From Jutongia huaianensis (GTDB lineage: Bacteria > Bacillota > Clostridia > Lachnospirales > Lachnospiraceae): a stretch of 64,000 nt of DNA. The position numbers and the translations under genes were made by a program. This document shows, piece by piece, positions 9,318-18,393 of the stretch; the first letter of the stretch is position 1; the number at the start of each line of letters is the position of its first letter. Below the pieces are notes generated by a model. That model made no database searches, was not told where the DNA came from, and saw only the letters and a list, made by a program, of their open reading frames with translations. The stretch covers positions 406,468 through 470,467 of the forward strand of contig NZ_JACRSX010000001.1 of NCBI RefSeq assembly GCF_014384985.1, given 5' to 3'.

Positions 9318-9515
9318 AATTTCTCCCTTCCTTTCACCAGATTTTCTTCTGCATGTAGCATTTATACATAGTTTACCATAAAAATACGGAAAAATTATGG
9401 CAATTTTTTTCAAAAGATGACATGATTTTGCCACGGTTATCCCATATGCTGTTAATATAAGCACAATGTATAACATATATATATTGATTTTCATTTAGAA
9501 AGGTATGGTTTTATT

Positions 9516-10163
9516 ATGCGTAGAAAAATAACATATCCGGCAATTGTTTTTCTGCTGCTTTTTTCTCTTATGACGGATACCGCATCTGCATCCACCCAAA
9601 AAAACCGCAGCAGAAAAAAAGAGGCTCAAGCCCCTTACACCTTAAATATGACCACCTCTGACCTGCTGCTGGGAGACAGTTTTATTCTTACCGTAAACGG
9701 TACCACGGAAGAAAGTGTTACCTTCAAAAGCAGCTCCAGTGATGTGGTCTCTGTCGAACCGGAGGATGACAGCATCAGCTGCAAATGCACCGGAGAGACC
9801 GTGGGTAATGCCACAATAACAGTTAAGATCAAAGAAAAAGGATTTCTTTTCTTTAATAGCACCGCTACCACCCTTACCTGTAAGGTTACCGTGAGTCCAA
9901 AGGCTTCCAGCATACAGTTCAACCGCCGGCAGCGCCGCATGGCACCAAACACCAAAAGAAAAGTCCGGGTCACGCTGCGGCCAAGTATCACAACCGAAGT
10001 TCCTGTGTTTTCCTCCTCTGACCCAAAGATTGCCAGAGTGAATGCCGCTCAGAAGATCGTAGCCAAAGCTCCCGGTATCGCAGTCATCACAGCGACGATC
10101 CAAAATGGCAATACCGCCACATGCCGCGTGATCGTATCTGACAGATCCAAAAGATCTGATTAA
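9516..10163 (+). CDS. Secreted protein with two bacterial Ig-like (Big2-type) domains
   Basis: 215 residues. An N-terminal signal peptide (basic start, hydrophobic 8-22, cleavage probably after TASAS) is followed by a basic linker and two Ig-like repeats: roughly residues 42-128 (VTFKSSSSDVVSVEP, TVGNATITVKI) and 130-210 (VPVFSSSDPKIARVN, APGIAVITATI). These are typical of Big2 domains on surface or cell-wall-associated proteins. No LPXTG or membrane anchor is visible. RBS AGAAAGG lies upstream. It is divergent from the OmpR-type regulator and ends at a bidirectional terminator. Specific function unknown. Confidence 0.8.
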   Translation: MRRKITYPAIVFLLLFSLMTDTASASTQKNRSRKKEAQAPYTLNMTTSDLLLGDSFILTVNGTTEESVTFKSSSSDVVSVEPEDDSISCKCTGETVGNATITVKIKEKGFLFFNSTATTLTCKVTVSPKASSIQFNRRQRRMAPNTKRKVRVTLRPSITTEVPVFSSSDPKIARVNAAQKIVAKAPGIAVITATIQNGNTATCRVIVSDRSKRSD

Positions 10164-10190
10164 CCGTAAGCGATATTTTATTGACACGTC

Positions 10191-10229
10191 AAAAGACCGG
10201 AAAAGGATTTCTTCCCTTTCCGGTCTTTT
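10191..10229. terminator. Bidirectional intrinsic terminator between Big2 gene and murI
   Basis: Arms AAAAGACCGGAAA (10191-10203) and TTTCCGGTCTTTT (10217-10229), loop of 13 bases, with A and T runs on the outer edges. It lies exactly between two convergent genes and ends at the murI stop codon. Confidence 0.85.
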
Positions 10230-11027
10230 CTATCGCCCGCTGTGAAATAACATCTGACAAAGTTCCATTTCCTGTTTTGTCTTGCGGCTGTTAAAAAATG
10301 TCACTGTCCCCTCCTCCTGCTTGGGATTCAGCAGGTTCTTTTGTGCAAGACGTCTCCGCATTTCTCTGGCGGTTCCCGGACCACCATCATAAATGGTTAC
10401 CCCTTCTCCCGCAATTTCCTGTATCATTTTTCTCACAAACGGATAATGTGTACACCCCAGCACAATACCGTCAATAGGTTCCTGTGAAACCTTTTGCAGG
10501 AGCTCCTGCAAATATGTACGCAGATCCTCTCCTGCCAGATCTCCCCGTTCCACAAACTCCATCAGCCCCGGACAAGGCAGAGGCACAATACGGATCTGAT
10601 CCTCATAACGCGCCATCAGTTTGCGAAATTTCTCCTGGCGGATCGTCATAGGCGTTGCCATAACCACGATCCTGGCTCCCGGCTTTTGAACCGCCGCCGG
10701 TTTGATCGCCGGTTCAATCCCTACCAGCGGAAGCTCCGGATACATTTTGCGAAGTACTGCAACTGCTGCACTGGTTGCCGTATTGCAAGCCACCACGATT
10801 CCCTTGGCACCCTGCGCCATCAGCTCCTCCACATGGCGGATCGTCAGCTCCCGGATCACCTCCGTGGGCTTCGTACCGTAAGGCGCATTAGCAGAATCCC
10901 CGAAATAGATATAATCCTCCTCCGGCATTACTTTGACCAATTCCCGAAGTACACTGATCCCGCCCATACCGGAATCAAATACTCCGATCGGACATTTTTT
11001 TAATTTTTCCAGATTATCTGTTTCCAT
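10230..11027 (-). CDS. murI: Glutamate racemase
   Basis: Makes D-glutamate for peptidoglycan. 265 residues with IGVFDSGMGGISVLREL at the start and the two catalytic cysteines Cys81 (VACNTATSA) and Cys192 (LGCTHYPF), both present, so it should be active. Length is normal. It appears to be a single gene: the intrinsic terminators of the upstream arsR gene (11060-11139) separate it from the metal-efflux cluster. Confidence 0.96.
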   Translation of the reverse strand: METDNLEKLKKCPIGVFDSGMGGISVLRELVKVMPEEDYIYFGDSANAPYGTKPTEVIRELTIRHVEELMAQGAKGIVVACNTATSAAVAVLRKMYPELPLVGIEPAIKPAAVQKPGARIVVMATPMTIRQEKFRKLMARYEDQIRIVPLPCPGLMEFVERGDLAGEDLRTYLQELLQKVSQEPIDGIVLGCTHYPFVRKMIQEIAGEGVTIYDGGPGTAREMRRRLAQKNLLNPKQEEGTVTFFNSRKTKQEMELCQMLFHSGR

Positions 11028-11059
11028 CTCATTACTCCTTCAAGCATCCATTCTTACAG

Positions 11060-11082
11060 AAAAACGCCGTATCGGCGTTTTT
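11060..11082. terminator. Short intrinsic terminator hairpin upstream of murI
   Basis: AAAAACGCCG (11060-11069), loop TAT, CGGCGTTTTT (11073-11082), perfect 10-bp arms. Second of two hairpins after the arsR stop. Confidence 0.75.
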
Positions 11083-11085
11083 CCT

Positions 11086-11139
11086 GTGCGAAAAATACTT
11101 CTTGACTGCATTCTGCAGTCTTAGAAGTATTTTTCGCAC
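11086..11139 (-). terminator. Long terminator hairpin overlapping the arsR stop codon
   Basis: Perfect 17-bp outer arms (11086-11102 and 11123-11139) plus a 7-bp inner stem (GACTGCA/TGCAGTC, loop TTC). The outer arm overlaps the first base of the arsR stop codon and contains an AAAAA/TTTTT tract. It probably ends the metal-resistance operon together with 11060-11082. Confidence 0.7.
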
Positions 11140-11507
11140 TACTCCTCCTCCACATGCTCCAGTCCCTGATTGATAATCGCCCGGACATGGGCATCTGCAA
11201 GAGAATAGAAAACGGACTTTCCTTCCCTGCGGCTCCTGACCAGTTTATTTTGTTTTAAAATGCGAAGCTGATGAGAAACGGCTGACTGGGTCATATTTAA
11301 TGCCGCTGCCAGATCGCATACGCATACCTCTGCTTCAAAGAGAACAAATAATATCCGGATCCTGGTAGAATCTCCAAACACTTTAAACAGCTCTGCCAGA
11401 TCATATAATACTTCCTCCGGCGGCAGCTTTTCATTTACTATATTTAACAATTCCTGATGCACCTCAATACTGTCACAACAGTCCAATGTAATATGTTCAT
11501 GTTTCAT
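11139..11507 (-). CDS. ArsR/SmtB-family metal-sensing repressor (CadC/CmtR-like)
   Basis: 122-residue winged-helix repressor. Core motifs are FKVFGDSTRIRILFVL and the recognition helix NMTQSAVSHQLRILK. Cys62 and Cys64 (VCVCDL) form the classic alpha-3 metal site of ArsR/CadC proteins, and Cys10-Cys11 in the N-terminal arm could complete a CadC-type site for Cd/Pb/Zn. ATG 11507 is chosen over the longer frame because GGAGGGGGA precedes it. It lies about 100 bases after the P1B ATPase gene with its own promoter-like sequence and an 11-bp palindrome between. It likely represses the upstream HMA-ATPase operon and itself until metal binds. Confidence 0.9.
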   Translation of the reverse strand: MKHEHITLDCCDSIEVHQELLNIVNEKLPPEEVLYDLAELFKVFGDSTRIRILFVLFEAEVCVCDLAAALNMTQSAVSHQLRILKQNKLVRSRREGKSVFYSLADAHVRAIINQGLEHVEEE

Positions 11508-11551
11508 AATATACAAATCCCCCTCCGTTCCCACATATGATAAAAGCCAAT

Positions 11552-11562
11552 TACTATTAGTA
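11552..11562. promoter_or_regulatory. Palindrome in the arsR promoter region
   Basis: TACTATTAGTA is a perfect 5-1-5 palindrome. On the minus strand a TTGACA (near 11583-11588) followed 17 bases later by CATACT overlaps it, so it could be a repressor site at a promoter in front of the arsR gene. Confidence 0.4.
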
Positions 11563-11609
11563 TGTAGGAATCGGAGAGGGATGTCAAGACATGTTCTTCC
11601 TATCGTCTT

Positions 11610-13481
11610 TTATAGTCTTTTGACCGATAATGCCCGGATGGCATTCAATACTGCGATCACCATAACTCCCACGTCGGCAAAGATTGCGGCCCACATATTG
11701 GCAATACCCAGGGCACCCAGGATCAGACAGATCACCTTAATTCCAATCGCAAAATAAATATTTTCGTATACAATACGGATACATTTTCTGGCAATCTTGA
11801 TCGCCTTGGCAATCTTCATGGGATCATCATCCATCAATACGATATCTGCGGCTTCAATCGCAGCATCAGACCCCATGGCTCCCATAGCGATACCGATATC
11901 CGCTCGGGAAAGCACCGGCGCGTCGTTGATGCCATCTCCGACAAACGCAAGTTTTTCCCTGGAGCGCTGCCCGGCAAGAAGCTTCTCGACACCGCTCACC
12001 TTATCTGCCGGAAGCAGCTCCGCATAATATTCTGAAATGCCCAACTCTTTTGCCACATGCTCTGCCACATTGCGGCGGTCACCGGTGAGCATCACGGTCT
12101 TGCGGATTCCGGCTTTATTCAATGCCTTGATCGCTGCTGCCGCTGTCGGCTTTGGCTGGTCAGAGATCAGAATACTTCCCGCAAAGATCTGATCCACTGC
12201 CACATAAACAACGGTTCCGACTTCATTTAATTCCTTATAGGAAACACCAAGCTTTTTCATAAGCTTATCGTTACCAACGGATACTTCTTTTCCGTCAATC
12301 GCAGCCTTTACACCATTGCCGCTGATCTCTTCCACATCCGCAATGCGGTTCTTATCAATGCCCTTTCCATAAGCCTTCTGCAGACTGCGGCTGATAGGAT
12401 GGCTGGAATAGCTCTCTGCCAGTGCGGCATATTCCAGAAGCTGATCCTCACTCATTCCCTCCGGATAGATAGAGGATACCGCAAATACGCCCTGTGTCAG
12501 AGTTCCTGTCTTATCAAATACAACACAGCTGGTCTGTGCCAGTGTCTCCATATAATTAGAGCCCTTTACCAGTACACCGGAACGGCTTGCTCCACCGATT
12601 CCCGCAAAGAAACTGAGAGGAATACTGATAACCAGCGCACACGGACAACTAATAACCAGAAATGTCAATGCACGGAAGATCCACTCGCCCCAATCCGGCG
12701 CAATATGCAAAAACAGAATACTTACTAACGGAGGAAGCACTGCCAGTGCCGCCGCACAATAACATACGATCGGTGTATAATAATGGGCAAATTTCGAGAT
12801 AAAGTTCTCAGAACGGGACTTTCTGGAGCTGGCATTCTCCACCATATCCAGAATCTTAGAAACAGTAGACTCCCCAAACTCTTTGGTGGTTTTAATCCGT
12901 AGCACTCCTGTCATATTAATGCAGCCACTGACGATCTCATCATTAACCTCTGCCTCCCGCGGAAGGCTTTCTCCGGTCAGTGCACTGGTATTTAAGGTAC
13001 TTTTTCCTTCGATGATCACACCATCGATCGGTACCTTTTCTCCCGGCTGCACCACGATCACACTGCCGATCTCCACCTCATCCGGATCAACCTGCTCCAG
13101 CTCCCCGTTCTCCGTTTCCACATTGGCATAATCCGGACGGATATCCATCAATTCGCTGATGTTGCGACGGCTTTTGCCTACCGCATAGCTCTGGAACAAC
13201 TCTCCGATCTGATAAAAGATCATTACGGCAACGCCCTCGGTATAGTCTCCCAGTGCGATTGCTCCAATCGTTGCCACTGCCATCAAAAAGTTCTCATCAA
13301 ACACCTGACGGTTCATAATACCCTTCACCGCCTTGCGCAGGATATCATAACCGATCACCAGATACGGAATCATAAATAAAGCAAACCTGATATATCCTTT
13401 TACCGGCAGCAAAGAGATCAGTCCCACCAATACAACCGCTATGATAATACGGATCATGGCCTTTTTTTGTTTCTTTGTCAT
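11610..13481 (-). CDS. Heavy-metal-translocating P1B-type ATPase (Zn/Cd/Pb exporter)
   Basis: 623-residue membrane pump. It has about eight membrane segments, the CPC metal-transport motif at residues 279-281 (ISCPCALVIS), actuator TGES, phosphorylated Asp323 in DKTGTLTQ, and hinge GDGINDAPVL. The last helix MWAAIFADVGVMV keeps the Asp typical of the ZntA/CadA (P1B-2) group, so Zn2+, Cd2+ or Pb2+ export is likely rather than Cu+. The usual N-terminal HMA domain is absent; an HMA-only protein is encoded 42 bases upstream instead. Downstream is the ArsR-type sensor. Confidence 0.92.
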   Translation of the reverse strand: MTKKQKKAMIRIIIAVVLVGLISLLPVKGYIRFALFMIPYLVIGYDILRKAVKGIMNRQVFDENFLMAVATIGAIALGDYTEGVAVMIFYQIGELFQSYAVGKSRRNISELMDIRPDYANVETENGELEQVDPDEVEIGSVIVVQPGEKVPIDGVIIEGKSTLNTSALTGESLPREAEVNDEIVSGCINMTGVLRIKTTKEFGESTVSKILDMVENASSRKSRSENFISKFAHYYTPIVCYCAAALAVLPPLVSILFLHIAPDWGEWIFRALTFLVISCPCALVISIPLSFFAGIGGASRSGVLVKGSNYMETLAQTSCVVFDKTGTLTQGVFAVSSIYPEGMSEDQLLEYAALAESYSSHPISRSLQKAYGKGIDKNRIADVEEISGNGVKAAIDGKEVSVGNDKLMKKLGVSYKELNEVGTVVYVAVDQIFAGSILISDQPKPTAAAAIKALNKAGIRKTVMLTGDRRNVAEHVAKELGISEYYAELLPADKVSGVEKLLAGQRSREKLAFVGDGINDAPVLSRADIGIAMGAMGSDAAIEAADIVLMDDDPMKIAKAIKIARKCIRIVYENIYFAIGIKVICLILGALGIANMWAAIFADVGVMVIAVLNAIRALSVKRL

Positions 13482-13523
13482 AGCTTCACGCTCCTTCCTA
13501 TCGACCGTGCTTTTTAGCAGCGA

Positions 13524-13742
13524 TTACAGGAAAATTTCGCAGTCATCTTCTACTTTCTTACAATTTTTTAATACATCCTGCATTACGGTCTTTGGCTCAG
13601 CACCCTCCTCAAAATCAACAGACATCTTTAGTGTCATAAAGTTCACAACGGCATCCCTTACACCATCTGTAGCCTTCGCAGCCTCTTCCATCTTATTTGC
13701 ACAGTTTGCACAGTCAACATCAATCTTGTAAGTCTTCTTCAT
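13524..13742 (-). CDS. Stand-alone heavy-metal-associated (HMA) domain protein
   Basis: 72 residues forming one ferredoxin-like HMA domain. The metal-binding CANC motif (Cys11, Cys14) lies after the first strand and further Cys residues near the C-terminus (CKKVEDDC). ATG 13742 has a GGATGGAGA site; the four extra codons upstream are not needed. It sits 42 bases before the P1B ATPase that lacks an HMA domain and probably acts as its metal chaperone or detached regulatory domain. Confidence 0.88.
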   Translation of the reverse strand: MKKTYKIDVDCANCANKMEEAAKATDGVRDAVVNFMTLKMSVDFEEGAEPKTVMQDVLKNCKKVEDDCEIFL

Positions 13743-13785
13743 AATTATCTCCATCCTTTCAAATATATATGTTTTTTCTTTTCAT

Positions 13786-13807
13786 CATATGAACAATCAT
13801 TCATATG
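13786..13807. promoter_or_regulatory. ArsR/SmtB-type operator in front of the HMA-ATPase operon
   Basis: CATATGAA and TTCATATG half-sites separated by six bases, the classic shape of SmtB/CzrA/CadC operators. It lies immediately downstream of the -10 element at 13817-13822 (minus strand), where bound repressor would block transcription. Confidence 0.75.
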
Positions 13808-13816
13808 TTTGATTAT

Positions 13817-13844
13817 ATTGTACCAAATCTTTTTCATATGTCAA
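13817..13844 (-). promoter_or_regulatory. Promoter of the HMA-ATPase operon
   Basis: Minus strand TTGACA (13844-13839) and TACAAT (13822-13817), spacer 16. A near-consensus sigma-A promoter pointing at the HMA gene. Confidence 0.7.
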
Positions 13845-13854
13845 TACATAAAAG

Positions 13855-13900
13855 AAAAAATTAAGGGAATGTCTCATTCCTTTGGAGTGAAACATTCCCT
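13855..13900 (-). terminator. Intrinsic terminator of the hydrogenase-like gene
   Basis: On the minus strand, arms AGGGAATGT and ACATTCCCT (13892-13900 and 13864-13872) are followed by TTAATTTTTT. It sits 25 bases after the stop of the [FeFe]-hydrogenase-like gene. Confidence 0.8.
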
Positions 13901-13925
13901 GATATCATTTTATCTATTCTGTTGA

Positions 13926-15371
13926 TTAGCGATGCTGCTCAAATGCACTCAGATCATAATTTTTAAGATTGCCTGTGATACTTCTGTCATCAGCCTCATC
14001 GATCAGCTTATCACGAACCTTCTTCGTCTTCATCGGATCAGCATAACCACTTGGACCGCCCACACAGCCGCCCTCGCAGATCATACCCTCTACGAAGTCC
14101 TCCGGAAGTCTGCCTGCTTTCAGCAGAAGCATAGCCTTTTTACATTCCATGGCTCCGTTTGCCTTAAATACCTTGGCATCTACTTCCTGATCTGTCTCCT
14201 TCATATATTCCAGTACGGAAGCAGTCACACCACCGGCATTACCATAACGCTTGCCATAAGCGCTTGACTCCTGATACTCGTTTGGAGCCGGCTCCAGCTC
14301 AACATCCTTTGCCTTCATGATGGCACGGATCTCACTATAAGTAAGAACAGCATCTGCATTGCCCTCGATCTGCTGATCTACTACCTCTGACTTTTTACCG
14401 ATACATGGTCCGATAAATACGGTATAGCAGTCCGGCTCCTTTGCCTTAAGCATTCTGGAGATCATACACATCGGTGAAACTGTAGTGGAGATCAGATCTG
14501 CCTGCTCCGGATAATGCTTACGGATCATATTAACAAATGCCGGACAGCAGGATGTGGTTTTCTTCTCACCTGCATGATATGCTTCCAGCCACTCTTCAGC
14601 CTCGCTCTGTGTAGTCATATCTCCACCGAGACCAACCTCGATCATGTCTGCAAAGCCAACCTTCTGCAGTGCGATCTTCCAGCTCTCCATGGTAATGTCA
14701 GGACCAAACTGTCCCTCTGTCGCAGGGGCTACCATACCATAGACCTTCTTGCCCGCTTTCAGTGCACCGATCACATCCAGAATAAATGTCTTGGAACCGA
14801 TCGCACCAAATGGACATTTGTGGATACAGTGACCACAGCGGATACACTTGCTCTCATCAATTACGGAAATACCAAGATCATTGTATGTAATGGCATCTAC
14901 CGGACATGCAAACTTACATGGACGCTTCAGATGAGCGATAGCATTGTAAGGACATGCCTTGGCACACATACCGCACTCTTTACATTTATTGGCATCAATG
15001 TGGGAACGCTTCTCTCCGGGACTGATGGCACCGAACTTACATGCATTCACACATGCCTTACCCAGACAATTCTGACAGTTGTCCGTTACAACATAACTGG
15101 AAATCGGACAGTCCTCACATGCGGAAGAAATAACCTGTACAACATTTCCATTGTCCTCCGGACCAGGAGCTTTTCCCTCTGCCAGACGAATACGCTGACG
15201 GATAATCTCACGTTCTTTATAGACGCAGCAACGGAACTGCGGTGTTGGTCCAGGTATCATCTTACGTGGCAGGTGATCTCTTTCCTCCTCCAGAGTGCCC
15301 TCAAAGGCCAGCTTTGCCACCTCATAAAGTACATCATGCTTGATTCGAATCACATTTTCATCTGCAAACAT
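13926..15371 (-). CDS. [FeFe]-hydrogenase-like iron-sulfur protein (group B type)
   Basis: 481 residues. The N-terminal half carries ferredoxin-type Cys clusters (CEDC, CQNCLGKACVNAC, CKECGMCAKACP, CIRCGHCIHKCP). The C-terminal half has the three H-cluster signatures: TSCCPAF (L1), GPCIGKKSE (L2, with Gly-Pro-Cys where respiratory enzymes have Met-Pro-Cys) and EGMICEGGCVGGPSG (L3). All four expected H-cluster cysteines are present. The altered L1/L2 residues fit the poorly understood group B rather than classical group A H2-producing enzymes. It appears to be a single gene with its own terminator. Role in H2 metabolism or redox sensing is inferred from the family; no maturases are in view. 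Confidence 0.85.
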   Translation of the reverse strand: MFADENVIRIKHDVLYEVAKLAFEGTLEEERDHLPRKMIPGPTPQFRCCVYKEREIIRQRIRLAEGKAPGPEDNGNVVQVISSACEDCPISSYVVTDNCQNCLGKACVNACKFGAISPGEKRSHIDANKCKECGMCAKACPYNAIAHLKRPCKFACPVDAITYNDLGISVIDESKCIRCGHCIHKCPFGAIGSKTFILDVIGALKAGKKVYGMVAPATEGQFGPDITMESWKIALQKVGFADMIEVGLGGDMTTQSEAEEWLEAYHAGEKKTTSCCPAFVNMIRKHYPEQADLISTTVSPMCMISRMLKAKEPDCYTVFIGPCIGKKSEVVDQQIEGNADAVLTYSEIRAIMKAKDVELEPAPNEYQESSAYGKRYGNAGGVTASVLEYMKETDQEVDAKVFKANGAMECKKAMLLLKAGRLPEDFVEGMICEGGCVGGPSGYADPMKTKKVRDKLIDEADDRSITGNLKNYDLSAFEQHR

Positions 15372-15472
15372 TTTTTCTCTCCTTATCTTGTCAGTTGTTT
15401 GTGAGTATAGTATAACATAGATTTGCAGATAATGAAATTATTTTTCTATAAAGTTTTTTAATTGATATTTTT

Positions 15473-16498
15473 TCATCTTTGACCGATCTTCAGATTCGGT
15501 ACTGCATTCAGATCCAGACCATGACGTGTCCCTGCCATATACTCATAATATCCCTGGGAAGCGATCATTGCCGCATTGTCTGTACAATAAATCGGAGACG
15601 GATAGCAAAGTCCCAGTCCCGCCTCATCGCATGCCTGTTTCATCGCAGCGCGGAGTGCCGAATTGGAAGCTACACCACCGGCCACGGCAATTCGTTTCTC
15701 CCCAAGCTTTTTGGCGGCTCCCACGGCCCTTCCCACCAGCACATCAACTACCGCCTGCTGGAAGGATGCTGCCACATCCGCTCTATTTACTTCGATGCCC
15801 TTCATCTCACATCCGTTCAGATAATTTAAAACCGCTGATTTCACGCCGGAAAAGCTGAAATCAAACTCACAGCCGTCAATTTTAGCACGAGGGAACTCAA
15901 TGGCATAAGGATTTCCTTCCTTTGCCGCCAGCTTGTCAATCTTTGGACCGCCCGGATATCCCAGACCAATGGCTCTGGCAACCTTATCAAACGCCTCTCC
16001 TGCCGCATCATCATGGGTATAACCGATAATTTCAAATTTACCATACTCCAATACACGGACCAGATGAGTATGACCTCCGGATACCACAAGACACAAAAAC
16101 GGCGGCTCCAGATCCGGATGCTCCAGATAATTTGCCGCAATATGCCCCTCAATATGATGCACACCCACCAGAGGCTTTCCTGCCGCATAGGCAATTGCCT
16201 TGGCCGCACCGACACCGACAAGAAGTGCTCCCACCAGTCCCGGACCATATGTAACACTGACCGCATCAATCTCGCTAAGCGTAACCCCGGCATCCTTCAG
16301 TGCCTGCCCGATCACCTGATTGATCCTCTCCACATGCTTACGGGAAGCAATCTCCGGCACTACGCCTCCATATAATGTATGAATATCGATCTGGGAAGAG
16401 ATCACATTGGACATAACGGTCCTTCCGTTTTTTACTACGGAGGCTGCCGTCTCATCGCAGGAGCTCTCAATTCCCAATATCAGTATATCTTTTTCCAT
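15473..16498 (-). CDS. tsaD: tRNA N6-threonylcarbamoyladenosine transferase subunit
   Basis: Catalytic subunit of the t6A synthase that modifies A37 of ANN-decoding tRNAs, working with TsaB and TsaE (both encoded at 19-20 kb). 341 residues with [14 protein letters not shown] at the start, the metal-binding HHIEGH motif (His115, His119), SGGHTHLV and [11 protein letters not shown] take ATG 16498; a TTG four codons upstream sits too close to the RBS. It ends the minus-strand run that begins with the YcxB-like gene. Confidence 0.96.
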   Translation of the reverse strand: MEKDILILGIESSCDETAASVVKNGRTVMSNVISSQIDIHTLYGGVVPEIASRKHVERINQVIGQALKDAGVTLSEIDAVSVTYGPGLVGALLVGVGAAKAIAYAAGKPLVGVHHIEGHIAANYLEHPDLEPPFLCLVVSGGHTHLVRVLEYGKFEIIGYTHDDAAGEAFDKVARAIGLGYPGGPKIDKLAAKEGNPYAIEFPRAKIDGCEFDFSFSGVKSAVLNYLNGCEMKGIEVNRADVAASFQQAVVDVLVGRAVGAAKKLGEKRIAVAGGVASNSALRAAMKQACDEAGLGLCYPSPIYCTDNAAMIASQGYYEYMAGTRHGLDLNAVPNLKIGQR

Positions 16499-16595
16499 GA
16501 TTCTATCCAAGCCTTTCTCGCGTATATTTCCTATAAATTATCAGAGAAGAAAGGATGACACCACATCCCTTCTTCTCCCTCTTTCAATTTCATTT

Positions 16596-17201
16596 TTACT
16601 GCTTTTCCGCTTCCTCCGCTGTGATCTGCTGCCAGCCAAGGATCTTCCAGTGTTCCTTGCTGTCCTTGCGGCAGATATATTTTGCATAGGATTCTGTGGT
16701 TTTTGACTTTTTGGAGGTCTCCAGTACGGAAGCAACCAAGGTAGCTTCTTCTTTTCCCTTGACCTCTGCATATTGAACCTGATCGTCCTCCTGTACAATA
16801 TAGGAAGAAATATGATTTTTGGAATCGTCGAATTTCTTAATATCCTTTTTTAAGGACTGATACATATCTTCCTCTGAATTTCCCTTCTGTCCCAGGAATT
16901 CATCATCATACAGCCGACGAAGCTGCTGAAATAATGCCTTTTGATCTTTCTCTTTCATATTAGTATTGTACAGGCATTTGTTGATACGCCAGAAAAGCTT
17001 CACAACTTCCGTTGGCGTCCCCGGATATTCCAGATCCAGATCCTTTGCCAGAAGCTTGCCCACCTCTGTCTTTGGAAGGCTTGCCTCTGCCTTTTCCTCT
17101 GCTTCCTTCTGCTGATAAGCACGAACACCGATAAAGATTGCCAATGCTGCCACAACAACAACGACAAACACCGTCAGAATCTTTTTTGTCATTTTGTCCA
17201 T
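16596..17201 (-). CDS. Membrane-anchored hypothetical protein (possibly DUF6715 family)
   Basis: 201 residues: basic start, one transmembrane helix at about 6-25 (a run of Val/Ala/Ile), an Ala/Glu/Lys-rich stretch, then an outer globular domain of about 150 residues with VVKLFWRINKCLYN and a Trp-rich end (HWKILGWQQI). The topology suggests an extracytoplasmic lipid-anchored-like domain held by an N-terminal helix. ATG 17201 has GGAGGAGAGG at 8 bases and the RNase Z stop at 17207 just upstream, so translation is probably coupled. I believe it matches a Lachnospiraceae DUF, but the family name is from memory and function is unknown. Confidence 0.75.
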   Translation of the reverse strand: MDKMTKKILTVFVVVVVAALAIFIGVRAYQQKEAEEKAEASLPKTEVGKLLAKDLDLEYPGTPTEVVKLFWRINKCLYNTNMKEKDQKALFQQLRRLYDDEFLGQKGNSEEDMYQSLKKDIKKFDDSKNHISSYIVQEDDQVQYAEVKGKEEATLVASVLETSKKSKTTESYAKYICRKDSKEHWKILGWQQITAEEAEKQ

Positions 17202-17206
17202 GATCG

Positions 17207-18130
17207 TCACCTCTCCTCCTCTTCATCAACGAAATCAAGAGTTTTACTCCACTTGTCTCTTGCGGCATGCGCATCCGGAAAGATCTTTTTGACTTCCTTC
17301 ATATAATCCTCCGGATGAAGCATCGACGGACTGTAATGTGTCAGCCACATTTCCCGTACCTCTGCCTTTTTTGCAAGTCTTGCTGCCTCGTACATTGTCA
17401 TGTGCTTAAATTCTGCTGCTTTTTTCTGTTTGTCGTGATCTCCGTACATCCCCTCACAGATGAACAAATCGGACTCCAATGCATTCTCTGCGATAATGTC
17501 CACAGGCCTTGTATCCGTACAATATGTAAGCTTAATGCCTTTTCTGGCCGGTCCGATGACCATATCCGGAGTATAAACCCTTCCCTCCTGCTCTATGGTT
17601 TCTCCCTTCTGCAGGCGGCTCCACAACTTTAATGGAACCTCATTAGCCTTGGCAAGCTCCGGATGAAACTTACCGCCCCGCGGTACGGTAATGGTATATC
17701 CGTAACAGGTAACGTTATGATTGACCCGAAAAGCTTTAATATGATATCCGTTCACTTCCAGCTCCTGCTCTTTCTCGCTGAGCTCTATAAATTCAATCTG
17801 AAAGGGAAGTCCCGGCGCAATGACGCGCAATGCATTGACTGTTTTCTCCAGTCCCTTGGGACCGATCATGGTAACCGGACGGGTCCGGTCTGAATTGCCC
17901 ATGGACAGGAGAAGCCCCGGCAGACCACTGATATGATCCCCATGATAGTGGGTAAAACAGATCGTATCGATGGGATTAACACTCCATCCCTTCTCACGAA
18001 TGGCGATCTGCGTCCCCTCCCCACAATCCACCAGAAGACTACTGCCCTCCAGACGTGTCATCATTGCCGTGAGCCATCGTCCCGGCAGGGGCATCATTCC
18101 GCTGGTTCCCAATAAACATACATCTAACAT
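17207..18130 (-). CDS. rnz: Ribonuclease Z (tRNA 3' endonuclease)
   Basis: Metallo-beta-lactamase-fold enzyme that trims tRNA 3' trailers. 307 residues with the Zn-binding motif HYHGDH at 61-66, DCGEGTQIAI before it and further ligands in CTDTRP and LTHYSPSM. The length matches bacterial RNase Z. It sits in a run of tRNA-maturation genes (tsaD, tsaB, tsaE). The one tRNA in the window has no encoded CCA, which is the substrate type that needs RNase Z. Confidence 0.95.
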   Translation of the reverse strand: MLDVCLLGTSGMMPLPGRWLTAMMTRLEGSSLLVDCGEGTQIAIREKGWSVNPIDTICFTHYHGDHISGLPGLLLSMGNSDRTRPVTMIGPKGLEKTVNALRVIAPGLPFQIEFIELSEKEQELEVNGYHIKAFRVNHNVTCYGYTITVPRGGKFHPELAKANEVPLKLWSRLQKGETIEQEGRVYTPDMVIGPARKGIKLTYCTDTRPVDIIAENALESDLFICEGMYGDHDKQKKAAEFKHMTMYEAARLAKKAEVREMWLTHYSPSMLHPEDYMKEVKKIFPDAHAARDKWSKTLDFVDEEEER

Positions 18131-18174
18131 AATCCACCTCTTCTCATCTCTGAAAGAACCCGTGAACTATTGTA

Positions 18175-18393
18175 TCACAACTCCGTTGCTTCTGTCACCA
18201 TTGGCGGTATAACAAATTTCTTCACCATCTCATCATAACAGTCCTCACAAAGCAAAAACGAATGAATTTCTCCATCCCGTTTGGAAAAATATCCCCACTG
18301 CTTTTTTCCTTCAAAGACATCCTCTCTCAAAATATCATTCTCGTATTTTAAAATACGTCCACAACCATTACAAAATAATTTTTTTTCTGCCAT
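18175..18393 (-). CDS. Small zinc-ribbon-like protein
   Basis: 72 residues with two Cys pairs, CNGCGR near residue 8 and CEDCYD near residue 52, consistent with a single zinc ribbon. ATG 18393 has GGAGG at 6 bases. It lies between rimI and rnz on the same strand. Function not recognised; the spacing and RBS make it a likely real gene. Confidence 0.7.
   Translation of the reverse strand: MAEKKLFCNGCGRILKYENDILREDVFEGKKQWGYFSKRDGEIHSFLLCEDCYDEMVKKFVIPPMVTEATEL

Noticed and set aside
13926..15371. Calling this a classical hydA hydrogenase
   Set aside because: The L1 and L2 motifs differ from group A, so H2 production is not assured.
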